Position numbers and translations under genes: made by a program. From positions 1 to 64,000 of the forward strand of contig NW_025422588.1 in assembly GCF_904849725.1 (NCBI RefSeq): a stretch of 64,000 bases of DNA, in the 5' to 3' direction. The notes below the pieces were generated by a model. It was not told the origin of the DNA, searched no databases, and was given only the letters and a program-made list of their open reading frames with translations. Below, one piece after another: positions 49,440-61,282 of this stretch. The stretch comes from Hordeum vulgare subsp. vulgare (Eukaryota; Streptophyta; Magnoliopsida; Poales; Poaceae). How positions within the stretch are numbered: the stretch's first letter is position 1; each line of letters begins with the position of its first letter.

Positions 49440-50040
49440 TTTTGTTTGGGCACTAAAGTTAGTTTGGACAGTAAAAAGGCCGAGGCCCAAACAAGAAATA
49501 GACTAAGAAGGCTTGGGCCTAAAAAAGAGTAGGCCAAGGCCCAAATTAAAATTTGTCTAAAAAGGCTTGGGCCTAAAAAAAGAGTAGGCCAAGGCCCAAA
49601 CAAGAACTGGATTAAAAAGAGTAGGGCAAAGCCCAAAAGAAAAGTGGACTAATAAAAAACATGCTCCGTAAAAGATTCTTTTCCAGAAAATAACAGGCCA
49701 AATTATTGGGCCCGGCCCATGTAGACGACCGGAATAGACCGGGTTGAATCTTATTTATGACCTTTTCATTTGGTCATAATTCTCCCACGTCAGGCTGCCA
49801 CGGTGGATCTGACGTGGTGCGGGCAGAATGCTAGTGACCAAATCATTTGGTCGTTAAACCTACGACCTTATGTTTGGTCATAAAATCCTACGATCAATCC
49901 AGAAAAAAGGTTCTTATAGTTCATTAAAGACCCTCAGCTTTAGACCTTCTGTTTTTGGTCATAAAAAGGTCACACATGGAAATCAATGACTATTCAGTGA
50001 CCAATATTGAAGGTCATTAGTTGACATATTTCTTGTAGTG
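49440..50040 (-). repeat. 3' subterminal repeats and terminus of the second CACTA family
   Basis: Units of AAGGCTTGGGCCTAAAAAAG and GAGTAGGCCAAGGCCCAAA occur three times at 49,440-49,640. A hairpin-rich end follows with TGGTCATAA/TTATGACCA motifs, finishing at CTTGTAGTG (50,032-50,040). Confidence 0.8.
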
Positions 50041-50082
50041 AGCCTAAGAGCAGCCCGTAGGATTGCAAGACGCAGGGAACTT
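50041..50082 (+). repeat. Backbone repeat X (copy X5, first part) with target duplication
   Basis: AGCCTAAGAGCAGCCCGTAGG then CAAGACGCAGGGAACTT (50,066-50,082), the left copy of a 17-bp target duplication. Confidence 0.75.
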
Positions 50083-51519
50083 TTTTTTAGAAAAGGAGAT
50101 CAAACCCCGGCCTCTGCATCAATCGATGCATGCAACCATCTTATTAATTATTCCACAAAGGTCTAACAAGAGTATACATCAATCCTCCCAAAGCCACCAC
50201 TCACACTTACAAACTCGATAATATGGAGTGCTCTCACTCCACATATCTAAGACCGGTGTTGTTTCCAATCCATCCACATAACGTATCGGGAACAACAGCC
50301 GGTGTAGCACACCTAAAACGCACACCTCACGCACACGTTTTACCAGTCGCCATCATCCTCGAGCCACTGACCTATCTTCAGGAAAGAGATCCGCATCATC
50401 CTTGCCAGTCCAATCATCTGTCGACGCCACCACGGCGCCCTGCGCTCAACCGTCTAGCTGCGAAAACTCCGGGAGATCTGCCATGCGTAGCACCTGCCAA
50501 TCAGGCATGACTCAGCAGAGCACCTGTCGGCCAGGCATGCCTTGACAGCTCCACCGAATTTCCGTGCAAGACGAAGCCGCTCCACCTCCTGCCTCAGTCC
50601 GCCAGCTCTGCTCCACCAAGGATGCTCCCAAGAGAGAAACGACACCTCAGTACTGCCATCGTCCGATCTGGAAGACCAGGTCCTAGGGTTTCCCCCGAAG
50701 CAGAGCCCACCACCAGCAACCGTTCAGGACCCACACAGTGCCGACCACCACTCAGCTCTCAAGGCGACGCCTTCAGGAAGGTCACGACGTCAAGGACGCC
50801 GCCACCGCCCACCGGAGTTAGGGTTTTCACCCGAGAGGCAAGGAGGGGGAGCAGAGGAGCAGATGTATAGCGAAGTCTTCAAAAAGAAAAACGGCGCCCT
50901 TGAGCGTCGTCATCGACGAGGCCGGCCTGGGCCAACCAAGGGGTTTCCCCCAATCCGAATCTCCTCCACTGGCTTCACCCGCATGTAGGGCTCCGGCAAA
51001 CGCCGCCACCGCCAAGTCCGCAGGGGAGAGGCCCACATATGAGGGCCGGAGGACAGCGGCCAGATCTGGCGCCGCCGGCCGCCACAGCAGCCACCGCCGG
51101 TTGAATAACCAGGTGCACCGCCCCCTGACCGGAGCCGACACCACAGAAACCGTGGCTGCCGCAGACAACGCCCCCTGCCACCGCAGACGCGCTCGGCCAC
51201 CGCTCCCTAATGGTCGCACGCCCCGCATCTGCCATGGCAGCCCGGGTGGGCGAGATCCCGCAGCACCAGAGCCCGCGGGCCAATGCCGGCAGAGCCCGAG
51301 ATCCCGCCGCCAGAGCCAGAGCCCGAGATCCCGCCTCCAGAGCCGTAGGGGCCCCGCCGCCGCCATCCCCGGGGCGCGCGTGGCTTCGCCGGCGTCCCCT
51401 CCGACAGCGGCGAAGCGGGTCGGAGGGCGGAGAGGGGGCCGGCGGCGGCGGGAGGGTTCGCCCCCGAGTCGCCAGGAGCGACGACGCGGGGATCATGCTC
51501 TTCCGGATTTGGAGAAGAT
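50083..51519 (-). mobile_element. Non-LTR-type retroinsertion with a 17-bp target-site duplication
   Basis: CAAGACGCAGGGAACTT occurs at 50,066-50,082 and 51,520-51,536. On the minus strand the insert has a GC-rich 5' end and finishes in a short A tail (TTTTTTTT on the plus strand at 50,081), as expected from target-primed reverse transcription. The GC-rich part is open in several frames on both strands (for example 50,975-51,496 minus), but I recognise neither reverse transcriptase nor a cellular protein. It is either a non-autonomous LINE-like element or a processed gene copy. Sequence near its A-tail (CATGCAACCATCTTATTAATTA) resembles 53,393-53,415, so it has a relative in the window. Confidence 0.65.
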
Positions 51520-51960
51520 CAAGACGCAGGGAACTTGTTGTGTTCTTCTTGGTGTCGTCCTACTTCTCCTTACCCATGATTGTTCTATGCTAGGCTAAGT
51601 ATAGCCTCTGGTTAGATGTTCAATGGGGTAACGCTGGTGCCACCCCCACCTAGCATGTGTGTTGCACAATTTTGTACAACGAGGGTCGAACATGTGTGTG
51701 ATGCAGAATTTTGTACAACGAAGGGCATTGCTGACTGAGAAGCGTGCATCCAAGCCTAAGATCACCCCAAAGTATAGTAATCCCTCCCATTGGCGGAGAT
51801 ACAGAATCAAAACTGGACGGGCTGATACAAAGGAAGGTCTACTATTTTTGTCCCATGGCCCAGTTTAATCCAATAACACATTGCATGTTTTCATGGGTTG
51901 GGAAGGTCGTGGCCCATTTTGGTAACATGTAGCTCTGCCAATGCTTCTTTCGTTTTTATT
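51520..51960 (+). repeat. Backbone repeat X (X5, second part)
   Basis: From AAGACGCAGGGAACTTGTTG through GTTCTATGCTAGGC, ATGTTCAATGGGGTAAC, ACAATTTTGTACAACGA (twice, 51,667 and 51,708) and GGCCCAGTTTAATCCAATA. The repeated block shows a ~41-bp internal duplication. Confidence 0.75.
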
Positions 51961-53059
51961 TACTCCCCATATTAACTTTGAACTAAGTCAACCTTTATAA
52001 CACGTTTGGTCAAGTTTATCAAAAACAATCAAAATTTTCATAATAAAATATATATATGGTCTGAAAATATATTGAGTGATGATTCTAATGGTATTCACTC
52101 CGGCTTGTCCTTCACCACATCCTTCATTGGGACGTCCGCGGCGCTGAACAATGTCTGCCTGCCGTCCTGCCAAGCGGAATAGCGGATGCAATGGCGGGGA
52201 TCTCCTTTCTCTGCTCGGATAACAGTTGTCCCGGATGGTTTTGGAGCCCGAGGAGGCCAGGGGCAGGGCAACCGACGACGAGATTAATGGCGGGTAGCAT
52301 ACAAACGGACGGGTGATGTCAATGCGCCATTACTCGGTAATCGCATGCATGCATGTTCAATGTAGTCAGTCGGACGGATGGGTTTTCGTTTGAACGCGCT
52401 GCAGCCACATGCACCGCAAATAGAGGCAGGCGACTCTCTTGGCCGGTGTGCCATTTCAATGCCCAAGCGTTGTGAGAGGTCGCATTGCTCTAAGAGCATG
52501 GTTAATAGTATAACCAACTGCTGGCTATAAGCAGTCTTCTAACTCATCTTATAGCTAGCTTGTACAATAGTTAGCTATAAAATAGTGCTACTTTTATCAT
52601 ATATGGTCCACATTTCATTCTTACAAAGCACCTAGGAGCACGTGCTAGAGCTGGCTCTTCACGAAGAGCCCGCTTCCCTTCTCTCTCCTCTTCTCTCTCA
52701 TCCAACTCAGCAAAAATATAGTATTTTAATCCCTACTGCCTGCTGACTGTACCTTACTGTACTTGCTCTAAGCTGGCATGAATGTGGCACTGTTTGGTCT
52801 GGACCGGCGCTGAACTTTTCGGGCGAGAAGAAGCGCGATAGTGGTTGGTGTTTTTGGTTGGCCAGGTAATCAGAAGAGGGTGTGGCAGTGGTGCAGACGC
52901 CCTCAAAGGCATCCCTCGTAGTTTATTTCGATTTGTGTGAAAAATCACGTCCAAACCGGCATGTGAATCGATGGAGAACCACATTGGATGACAAAACAAG
53001 TCCGGACCGTGCAGTCGGGATGGTTGCGAGCGGTTTGAGAGTCAATGTTGGAGATGCCC
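51961..53059. other. Backbone and MITE remnants, no gene
   Basis: 51,965-52,095 parallels the AT-rich part of repeat Y (TGATTCTAATGGTATT). 52,100-52,490 is moderately GC-rich with no long frame. 52,770-53,059 ends in GTTGGAGATGCCCTAA, a terminus typical of Mutator-type MITEs. No coding sequence supported. Confidence 0.4.
52494..52768. mobile_element. Tourist-like MITE
   Basis: 275 bp starting GAGCATGGTTAATAG and ending TACTTGCTC, with TAA on both sides (52,491-52,493 and 52,769-52,771), the target preference of PIF/Harbinger-related elements. The terminal inverted repeat is short and imperfect. Confidence 0.5.
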
Positions 53060-53345
53060 TAAAGCACCATTGTGTGGGTAAAATTCTTGATCAGTAAAAT
53101 CAAGGAAGTTCTGAAAAAATCAAAGCAAATAGTATTACAAGTTCAATCTTAATATATTTTTATTCCTATAGGAATTTGTAGTTGGGCATCATATAGAAAT
53201 ATAGTGTGTACAGATTACTTTAATATTGTATCATACAATCATTTTGATAATTTATTTATGTTTTGCCCCACCTAATTTTTTTTCCTCCTCCGTGAGTCAT
53301 AAGAACCACATGCTCCATACAAATGCAATAAATCATATATAATAT
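53060..53345 (+). repeat. Backbone segment Z, copy without Copia or Stowaway insertions
   Basis: GCACCATTGTGTGG, AAGTTCAATCTTAATAT, then TTTAATATTGTATCATAC and TTTTGCCCCACCTAA. It is continuous where copy A carries the Copia fragment (between 17,977 and 19,426). It is an independent empty site for both the Copia and the Stowaway insertions. Confidence 0.75.
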
Positions 53346-54535
53346 ATTTTTTTAAAAGTAGGATGACTGCCTGAACTCTGTATCTGGTACATGCATGCAA
53401 TCATTTTATTAAATACTCACAAGGACCTTACAAAGTAATACATCAATATGTCTCAAGTCTTCATCTTGACAATATTTATCGCTATTCCTATCAATTGACG
53501 AAGGGGTGCCAAAAGTCTGAGCCGAATACCAAATGGACATCGCACAAAATCCTAATATCTAAAACCGGATGCCCCGGCCAAGCCACATACCGGGTCTGGG
53601 GTCAAACCGGTCTGACGCACTCTCATAGGTCATCACTGCTGACTTCCATCAATCCATCTTCAGAGCAGGTACCAATGCGTCAACCTTCTCAGGCCTGTCC
53701 TCGATGCCCCCATGGCGCCAAACAATGCCTCATCTCTACGTGCATTCATCATTACGCATCTGTCGCAGAGACTTTGCTGCACCTCGCCGCCGAGACTCCA
53801 CGATGTCGATGCGTCATAGGGAACACCAATCGACCGCAGATACCGTCCACTGGTCCCTCGAGCCTATGCACCCCTCCAAGAATGATGCCCTGGTCAAGAG
53901 GGGTCCGACAAATGAGTGTCGTCGTCATTCGATCGATTGATCTAGGGATTCCCCCGAAGGTAGCGGATATGGGTTTAGAGCTTCTCCACGATGATGCCTT
54001 GAAGAAGGGGATGACGCAGAAAAACGCCGTCAACGCCGGCCTTCGCAACATGCCAAGAGTATGGTTTTCATCCGGATCCGTTCGAAGACCCACCATCCAG
54101 CATCGTGTGCACGGGACTGCCACCAGTCATCGCCGTCGTGTATGGAGGTCGTACCAGTCGGATCGGGTATGACCGGAGACAAGGCCCAATGCCTCTGCCG
54201 CCGGGGTTAGATCTGATCTGACTTGTCGCAGTCGCTGCTATTACCATCAAGGAGATCAATATCGAACCCGCTGCAGCAATCTGGAACAGCTGACACGCGA
54301 GAAAAAATCCGCCGCTACCGAGCTGCATAGGCTTTGCCGTGGAAACGTTGCCGGCGGCGACGGAGAGTAGAGTGGTCGTGGAGGACCGAGGAGGAAGGCT
54401 GGGATGCCCCGGTGTGGCACGGCAGCGTCGCCTGGGAGCGAGCGGCTACGCTAGATCGCTAAGTTCTTGTGATCCTTTTTCTACGGAGCGCTCAGCCGCG
54501 GGAGATGTTGTGACACATGTTTTTTCTTTTACATG
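53346..54535 (-). mobile_element. Second non-LTR-like or gene-derived insertion
   Basis: It interrupts backbone between TAATATATTTTTTT (53,340-53,353) and ATGATATATATG (54,534). Its left end resembles that of the insertion at 50,083 (CATGCATGCAATCATTTTATTAA; CATCAATATGTCT...). Open frames at 53,495-54,172 (+) and 53,752-54,123 (-) show no domain. The target duplication is AT-rich and not certain. Confidence 0.4.
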
Positions 54536-54750
54536 ATATATATGTCCTTTGTCTATCATGAGTAAAAGATATGTAGCCATTATTTCCTTGAAAGTTATTG
54601 TAGTGGCAAAGGGATAAAGAAAATTGTAAAGAGCCTACATGTGGACCTAGCCAAACCATGTTATAAAAGGTCGATGCAGGAGCATACATCAAACTTGCAA
54701 GTACCACCGATAGTTGTTGCAAAGTTGAAGAGAGAACGAATAGATACAAA
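54536..54750 (+). repeat. Backbone repeat X (copy X7), interrupted by CACTA copy R
   Basis: AAGAGCCTACATGTGGACCT, ATGTTATAAAAGGTCGATGC, GTTGCAAAGTTGAAGAGAG, then AACGAATAGATACAAA directly before CACTAGTGG. The missing continuation is the sequence found at 11,329 beside copy L. Confidence 0.85.
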
Positions 54751-54960
54751 CACTAGTGGGGACGGGGCCTTTAGCCCCGGCCCGTAAGGGGCTTTAGTCC
54801 CAGTTCACCAACCGGGACTAAAGGGGCGGGACTAAAGGCCTAACCTTTTCGTCCCGGCCCTCTTACAAGCCGGGACTAAAGGTGCTCCACGTGGGCGCCT
54901 CGTAGCGCCCCAAGGGCAGGCCCTTTAGTCCCGGTTCGTTACACGGACCGGGACTAAAGA
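54751..54960. repeat. 3' terminus and subterminal hairpins of CACTA copy R
   Basis: CACTAGTGG terminus, then hairpin arms GGCTTTAGTCCCAG/CCGGGACTAAAGG, GTCCCGGCC/GCCGGGACTAAAGG and CCTTTAGTCCCGGTTCG/ACCGGGACTAAAG. Confidence 0.88.
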
Positions 54961-55221
54961 TTTTCAGATTTTGCTGGTTTTTGAGTTTTTTTTTGAATGA
55001 AATTATTTTTGGGTTTTAGGGTTTTAGGGTTTAGGTGTTCGGGAGATTAACGTGATGCCTCGTTTGGTGTTCGGGAATTAGTTTTCATATAATTTAAATA
55101 GAAATAATTATGCATATATATATAAGATTAACTTATCTTACAAGCGATCATATATATACAATTATATGGAGATCTGAATTATCGGGACTAGAGCCCGTCT
55201 ATTCGATTACATGGACGAACA
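54961..55221. other. 3' untranslated region of CACTA ORF2, copy R
   Basis: AT-rich, with GGGTTTTAGGGTTTTAGGGTTTAGG at 55,013-55,037. From 55,115 it matches copy B (33,170 onward). No gene. Confidence 0.5.
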
Positions 55222-55917
55222 TCAGTAATGGCCCTTAGCTACATTAAATCGTCCTTTGTCTTCTATAGCTTCCGTCCTTCGAAATCCCGCAAGCTTCTCT
55301 GCATCAGCAATCGCGCGTTGCTCTGGTAGGACCTTCGTCCTCATGGCCGTGTGCTATATAAGAAGAGGAGATGAATATGAATATCAATCATGATAACAAA
55401 GAATGACGGGTAAAAATAGAGGTGTGAATGTTCATTGCTTACGCCGAATCTGCGATCCTTGAACTCAGAGGTAAACGTGCGAATGGTCTCGCAAACATAG
55501 TATCCGCATAGATGCGTTCCCCGTGGCTGCTGGTCGCACTTTACGAGAATAGAATATATATAATCAAAATAATAATCTAGCTTCATAAATGTATTGAAAA
55601 TTAATAGAAGTATATCATACTACTACTTATCTGAGCCGCTCTAAAGGTCAGCTTCTCAGGAAAGTTACCGGGAGTCACGCACTTGAACCGCTTCCAAACC
55701 CAGCCCGACAAGGATAATGATTTGCTAAGTTTTTCATTAATTGATATATCAGAAAATCATCGAAAGAGACCGATAGAGCGCAAGAATGATTAAAATTACC
55801 CTTGGAGCATGTCCTGCACGCTTTGGAACTGTTCCAAGGGTCTCGATAATGGGTCGAAGGCATCAACTCTTCGCTTATCAATTTGAATGTCCAACAGAAT
55901 CCAATGAAAGCATCAAA

Positions 55918-55953
<36 letters not shown>

Positions 55954-58900
55954 CAGTAACTTATCAATTACACTTATAAGTGAATGGACACAACAGAGTA
56001 AAGACCCTCACAGAAATTTTGATCTCTTAGAAACCTTAGAAGGTTTTCCTCCGTCTCCTTGGGTTTGTCAGTTAGCGTCGCTATATGTATTTTATCTGGG
56101 TCAATAAACCCAATATTTAGGATGCTCTTACTTTTACACTCCAGAATCTTCATTCTGCATAATAGAGTACAAGTTATATATATACAATGAATTGAAATAA
56201 CTAAACAAGTTATATGTAGACAACGAATTGAAAAACTTACAGACAATAGCAACTCATAAGCGATTTGTCGAGGGCGTCGCCATTGTACATCTGGAAGAGT
56301 TCATCAAAGTCGATATGGATTTCTTCGGAGCGGCCGTAGTACTCCCGTGGGACACTCAGCACGATCATCGTTCTCCCATTCTTTGATTCACTTAAGTACC
56401 ATTTATGCAAGTAACGCATATTTGTTGGGAGATCATCTTTGCTGACCAGAGGCTCTTCCATGACAAACTGTGGCTTAGGGGCTACCACAGCCTTGGGTAT
56501 CCTGTCGTCTTGGGAAACCAGCAAATCTTCAACCGAGATACCACATTCATCCGCCAACTCCTTTGCTCTTTCAAAAGCTTGCCCCTGCACCGGAGGGGGA
56601 ACATTCTCGGTTAACACCTTGAGGGGTGGGATCGACTGTTTGGCCTGTTGTCCAAACTGAGGAACGTCTGATTTTTTCTTGCTTGTAGTTGAACTTGATT
56701 TGCTCCCACTTGCACTTGCACGTGAGCTTCTCTTTTTCACTTCCTTCTGCAATGTGCGTGTATAGTCATCAGGCTTATAGTGTAAGTCATACTGTGATGG
56801 AAGGGTCATGAAGTCTTTTGCCCATGCTATTTGCTTCTCGGTGTATTCCGGGCGGGGCTCGGGTTCCTTCTTTTTCATCTGTGCCTCATGTTGTTCCTTT
56901 GCTATCCTGGCGTTTTCCTCGGGGGTACGATCATAAGGTCTGATAGGAAGATTAGCATGAGGTACCTTTGGGAGGGGCGACAGTTTGCGCTTTGTGAAGC
57001 TCCGTTGCTTAGAAATCATCGACGAAGCGTTCTTGCTGGCACGCTTCCGCTTAGTATCATGTGCGGGCGGCGGCGGAGACGGATGACCCAAGTCCGGCGG
57101 CGGTGATCGAGATGGACTCGTGTTGTGCTGGCCGACGTCATGTGGAGGGCTTGGAGGTAATGGAGGTGTAGGTGACCCGCGACGACTCGGAGGCGGTGTT
57201 GTCCTTGGGGCCGAGCCTGGAAGCTTGATGTAGTTCTTGTCCCATAGGATGACTCCACCCAGTACTTCTCCGAGTGTCCTCTCATCTTCGGCTCCAGCTA
57301 TGTCGAGCTCCATATCATTAAACCCCGTCATGATTTCATCCACCCCGACTTTAGCAAAGCCAGCTGGAATCTCACGGCCATGCCAGCGTGCATCAGGGCC
57401 AGAAGGTAAAGCTTGTCCGACGGCCACCTTCATGGATATGTTCTTGAATTTCTGATGGAGTTCACATGATGTTGACTCCTTGATTCCATCCACGGGGTAG
57501 CCGGGACCGCCCTCTATCATTCTTCGTGCATCGTCGGGCGGGGCCTCAGATTCAGCCACGCTGCTTTTCCGCTTAGATGGGGCGCCAGTAATATCAAGTG
57601 CAGGATCTTCGTGGCGCGGTACTCCTCTAAGCTCATCAATCTGCTTCTGTTGCTCGTTAATCCTCGCAAGAAACTTGTTGAACTTGTCATTCTCCTCATC
57701 CTGCTGCCGCTTCTTTGCTCTCTCTTGGCTTCTGTAAGTGTCTTGGTCTCTGGCAAACCCAAGCCACCACGGGTAAGAAGGACCGAAGCCTCGCGTTCGT
57801 CCTCCATGTTCGTCATTGCCGAGGACAAGTGTGAGCAAATCTTTATCTCTATCTGCAGTGAACTTTCTTTGTCCCTCCTTAATTTCTTTCACTATCCTTT
57901 TCCAATTCTCCCTGGGTATCCTAAGATCGTCATTGCAGATGAGGTCCCCTGTTGTTTCGTCGTACGACCCACCATGCGCAAGGAACCAATTTCTTGCTCT
58001 CAATTCCCACTCATCACGGAGTGGTTCAGGTACGATGCCTTTATCTATCAGATCTTGCTCTTTCTTATCCCACTTTGGGATGGCAGTCTCATAGCCCCCT
58101 AGCCCCAGCTTGTGGTGATATTTCTTCTTGTCGGCATTTATCTTGTTCTTTTCTGATAATGACTGGGCATCTTCTGACTCCTTGTACTCTTGAAATGCCT
58201 TTCAGTGATTCGCCTGCTTGGCTAGATACCCCTCGAATACTGGCACTTTCTGTGTCTTCAGATAGTTTTTCCATAGCTTCTTCTTCCAGCTACGGAACAG
58301 TTCGACCATCTTCTTCAGAGTCCACTGCTTGACTTTGGCCCTCAGTTTGTCTGCGGCGTCTTCATTCTCACATTCTGGCAGGTTGAAATGTGACATGAGA
58401 TCATTCCAAAGATTACCATTGTACCTTTCGGCAACATAGTCACTATCGGCTACCCCTTTGCGCTTGTTCCACTCCCGAACGCTGATCGGGACGTGATCCC
58501 TAACGAGAACTCCGCATTGCTTCTTGAATGTGTCAGCAACATTCTTAGGAAGCTTGGGTTCGCCCGTAGGAAATATCACCTCAAATGTGTAATGCGTCCG
58601 TGCATCCAACTTTCTAGTCGGGCCTCGTTTCGTAGTTTTGCTCGATGTGGAGGCCTAAGAGGGAGAAACATTCGTCAAATGAATGTATATGTATACAATA
58701 TAGAGCTATCTCCAATATTTTTCACATATTACAAGTGATTGTCGAACTTCATATGTATAACTCCCCGGACTTCTCCTCTTCACCGGCTTCTCCATCAGTG
58801 GAGCTATCACCTTCTTCGTCATTGGACCTATCTCCTGCCCCATCGGCTTCATCTTCGTGTCGCTCGACCTCCATTCCAACGTCCTGGTTTAGATATGACG

Positions 58901-58991
58901 ACGGAGATTCAGCTGGTTCAACGTCGGGGCCGTCTTTGATTATATCTTCGAGAAGTTCTTCCTCTTTGAGGTTTCTGATATGTGGATCCAT
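55222..58991 (-). pseudogene. CACTA ORF2 with C48 (Ulp1-like) protease tail, copy R
   Basis: Exon 1 from the ATG at 58,989-58,991. The long exon 56,241-58,654 is open apart from one Trp-to-stop change (TGA) at 58,201-58,203, giving a 588-codon frame from 58,003. It includes GNDEHGGRTRGFG, a coiled-coil segment, a proline-rich linker and QMYNGDALDKSLMSCYC. Downstream come exon 56,154 to about 56,011 (NIGFIDPDKIHIATLT), 55,802-55,904 (HWILLDIQ, VDAFDP), 55,63x-55,700 (WKRFKCVTPG), 55,448-55,598 (QQPRGTHLCGYYVC) and a last exon ending in TGA at 55,222. Compared with copy B, a ~29-bp deletion removes the donor near 56,010, acceptors near 55,904 and 55,700 have lost AG, and the donor near 55,628 is AT. 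The protease part can therefore no longer be spliced correctly. Confidence 0.82.
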
Positions 58992-59859
58992 AGTTCTGCA
59001 AAAAACGGATTCACTTAACCTGTGTACCAAAAAAGAATTATTCTATCAGGAACTCCGTTCCAAAACAACTTAAGTCCCGGGTCGTGGCTCCACCCGGGAC
59101 TCCTAGATTTCTGCATAGTATTCAAAGTAGGAGTACTTTTCCAATTTGAGCATTCAATAAGCAAAACCAAATCGTAAAATAAAGTAGTATTCAAATTAGC
59201 ATGCATTCAATTATAAGCAAATACATCATCACTTTTGTCCGTACATCGTCGAATATTATCACTAATACTCCTCGAATACTATCATACATATAGCATCACT
59301 GATACATCTAGAACCATAGCGCCCGACGGGTATCGGCGCGGGCGGTGGACACCCAAAGAGAAGGAACTATCACAGGATCAAAGCTCCAGTGAGATCCCCG
59401 AAGAACCTGCCAGGTATGCTCGAACCTGCCCTCCAACACAACCATGTAGCGACGGACGTGCTCATCCTCCTCGCTGACACGGTGACGTACACCTCCGCGG
59501 TGTCCGGAAGCATCCGCACCCTCACTGGCCCACGCGACCGCCACCAAACAAGGATTGGGTCAACGACGGGCTGGCTCCTCACCAACCTACGCCCCCCGGA
59601 AGGTAGCACCTACCAATACCAGCCGGGCGGAGCCCAGTCCCGGACACGGCCCCTCTGATCAAGCAGGTGTCCTCCGCCGAGTCGACGACGAGGATGCGGG
59701 ATAGGCATTGTAAAATGAACTAAAAATAAACTATTAACACTTAAGCATATACAATAGCAAAATTAAACTATTAACACTTAAGCATATCCAATAGAAAAAT
59801 TAAGCAATAATCTAAGAAACACTATTAACACTTAAGCATATACACTATACAATATTTCT

Positions 59860-60410
59860 TCTTCTTGTAACCCTAAACTAATTTTTCCTCTTCTTCTATT
59901 TCTCCTCTTCTTCTACTTCTATTTCTCCTCTTCTTCTAGTACTTCTCCTCTTCTCTTCTTCTACTTCTCCTCTCCTCCTCTTCTAATTTTTTCTCTTCTT
60001 CTACTTCTCCTCTTCTTCTATTTTTCCTCTTCTTCTCCTCTCCTCCTCTTCTTATTCTCCTTTTTCTTCTTTTCTTCTTCTCCACTTCTTCTATTTTTCC
60101 TCTTCTTCTCCTCTCCTCCTCTTCTTATTCTCCTTTTTCTTCTTTTCTTCTCCTCCTCTTCTTATTTTCATTTTTCCTAATCTTATTTTGTTATTTTTGT
60201 TCATATTTCTTCTTCTTGTAACCCTAACCTAATTCTAAATATTACTAACCCTAATAATCTAGCACAAACCTAATAACAATAGGAATTAAATGACAAAAAA
60301 TCTTTTTCTTTTTCTTCTTTTCTTCTCCTTTTTCTTCTTTTCTTCTCCTTTTTCTACCTTTCTTCTCCTTTTTCTTCTTCTCTTCTCCTTTTTCTTCTTT
60401 TCTTCTACTA
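59860..60410. repeat. Polypyrimidine tract, copy R
   Basis: Counterpart of 2,840-3,420. A short TATTTCTCC TCTTCTTCTACTTC-type unit is missing relative to copy L, which produces most of the change in offset between the copies. Confidence 0.85.
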
Positions 60411-60429
60411 GCCGGAGTGTTGGGGAGGA

Positions 60430-60740
60430 GGGGGCGGGGGGCTTACCGGCCGGAGGTGTCGACGGCGCGCGGCGAGGAGGACGGCGCGACGGCGAGGAGG
60501 ACGGCACGGCGGCGAGGAGGACGGCGAGACGGCGAGGAGGACGGCACGGCGGCGAGGAGGACGGCGAGGAGGACGGCACGGCGGCGAGGAGGACGGCGAG
60601 ACGGCGAGGAGGACGGCGAGGAGGACGGCGCGGCGGCGAGGAGGACGGCGCGACGGCGAGGAGGACGGTGCCGCGGCGAGGAGGACGGCCGACAGCGAGG
60701 AGGACGGCAGGCGGCGGCGAGCAGGACGGCGGGCAGCCTA
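60430..60740. repeat. GAGGACGGC minisatellite, copy R
   Basis: Counterpart of 3,435-3,745 with a more regular 3' half (no GGCGAGGGAGG variant). Confidence 0.8.
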
Positions 60741-60837
60741 ACGACGTCGTCGAGTTCGTCGCTGTGCCGCGCCGGGCAGGAGAACGAGAGGAAGAAGAAG
60801 AGAAATGGACGATTTGGGTTGGAAATTTTCGAAGTCC

Positions 60838-60850
60838 CGCTTATATAGGT
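60838..60850 (-). promoter_or_regulatory. Probable TATA box for CACTA ORF2, copy R
   Basis: CCTATATAAGCG on the minus strand, as in copy L. Confidence 0.45.
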
Positions 60851-60857
60851 GGATCTA

Positions 60858-61120
60858 TAGTCCCGGTGCGTGGCTCGAGCCGGGACTAAAGACCCCCTTT
60901 AGTCCCGGTTGGAGCCACGACCCGGGACTAAAGGCCTCTTTTCGGGCAGACCAAGAGGCGGGAAGCAGGGGGTCTTTAGTCCTGGTGTGTGGCTCCAGCC
61001 GGGACTAAAGGGTGTCTTTAGTCCCGGGGCGTGGCTCCACCCGGGACTAAAGCCCCTCCTCGGCTGCACGATAAGTTTAGTCCCACCTCGCCCAGCGAGG
61101 GGGACTAACACTTGTTTATA
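60858..61120. repeat. Internal TTTAGTCCCGG hairpin cluster, copy R
   Basis: Counterpart of 3,864-4,130. One arm carries CCTGGTGTGTGG instead of CCCGGTGCGTGG, weakening that hairpin. Confidence 0.8.
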
Positions 61121-61282
61121 AACCCCGTCGCAGCTTCTCCATCGAACTCCTCTCTAAAGCAGGCTTACGGGCCTAAACTTACTGAAAATTGAAACTATAT
61201 TTGAAATTGTGGATAAAATTCAATCTGAATTCAAAGTGAATTCAGGTTGAATTTTGTCTATGATTTCTCATATAGTTTCAAT

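Larger units (their letters stand above)
44640..50040 (+). mobile_element. CACTA element of a second family (terminus CACTACAAGAAA), left end not found
   Basis: The right end at 50,040 reads on the minus strand CACTACAAGAAATATGTC, a CACTA terminus different from L/R/B. It is preceded by about eight GGTCATAA/TTATGACC subterminal motifs (49,745-50,020) and a tandem GGCTTGGGCCTA region. Inside is a multi-exon transposase-24 gene on the plus strand. The right flank (AGCCTAAGAGC) continues backbone repeat X. No matching left terminus could be located down to 42,530, so the start given is provisional. Confidence 0.65.

Noticed and set aside
50900..51598. A 232-codon plus-strand frame as a protein-coding gene
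   Set aside because: It is open because the insert is GC-rich. Other frames on both strands are equally open, no domain is visible, and it runs out of the insertion into repeat X.
53495..54172. 225-codon plus-strand frame as a gene
   Set aside because: No recognisable motif or intron signals. It overlaps an equally long frame on the other strand and lies in a repeat-like insertion.
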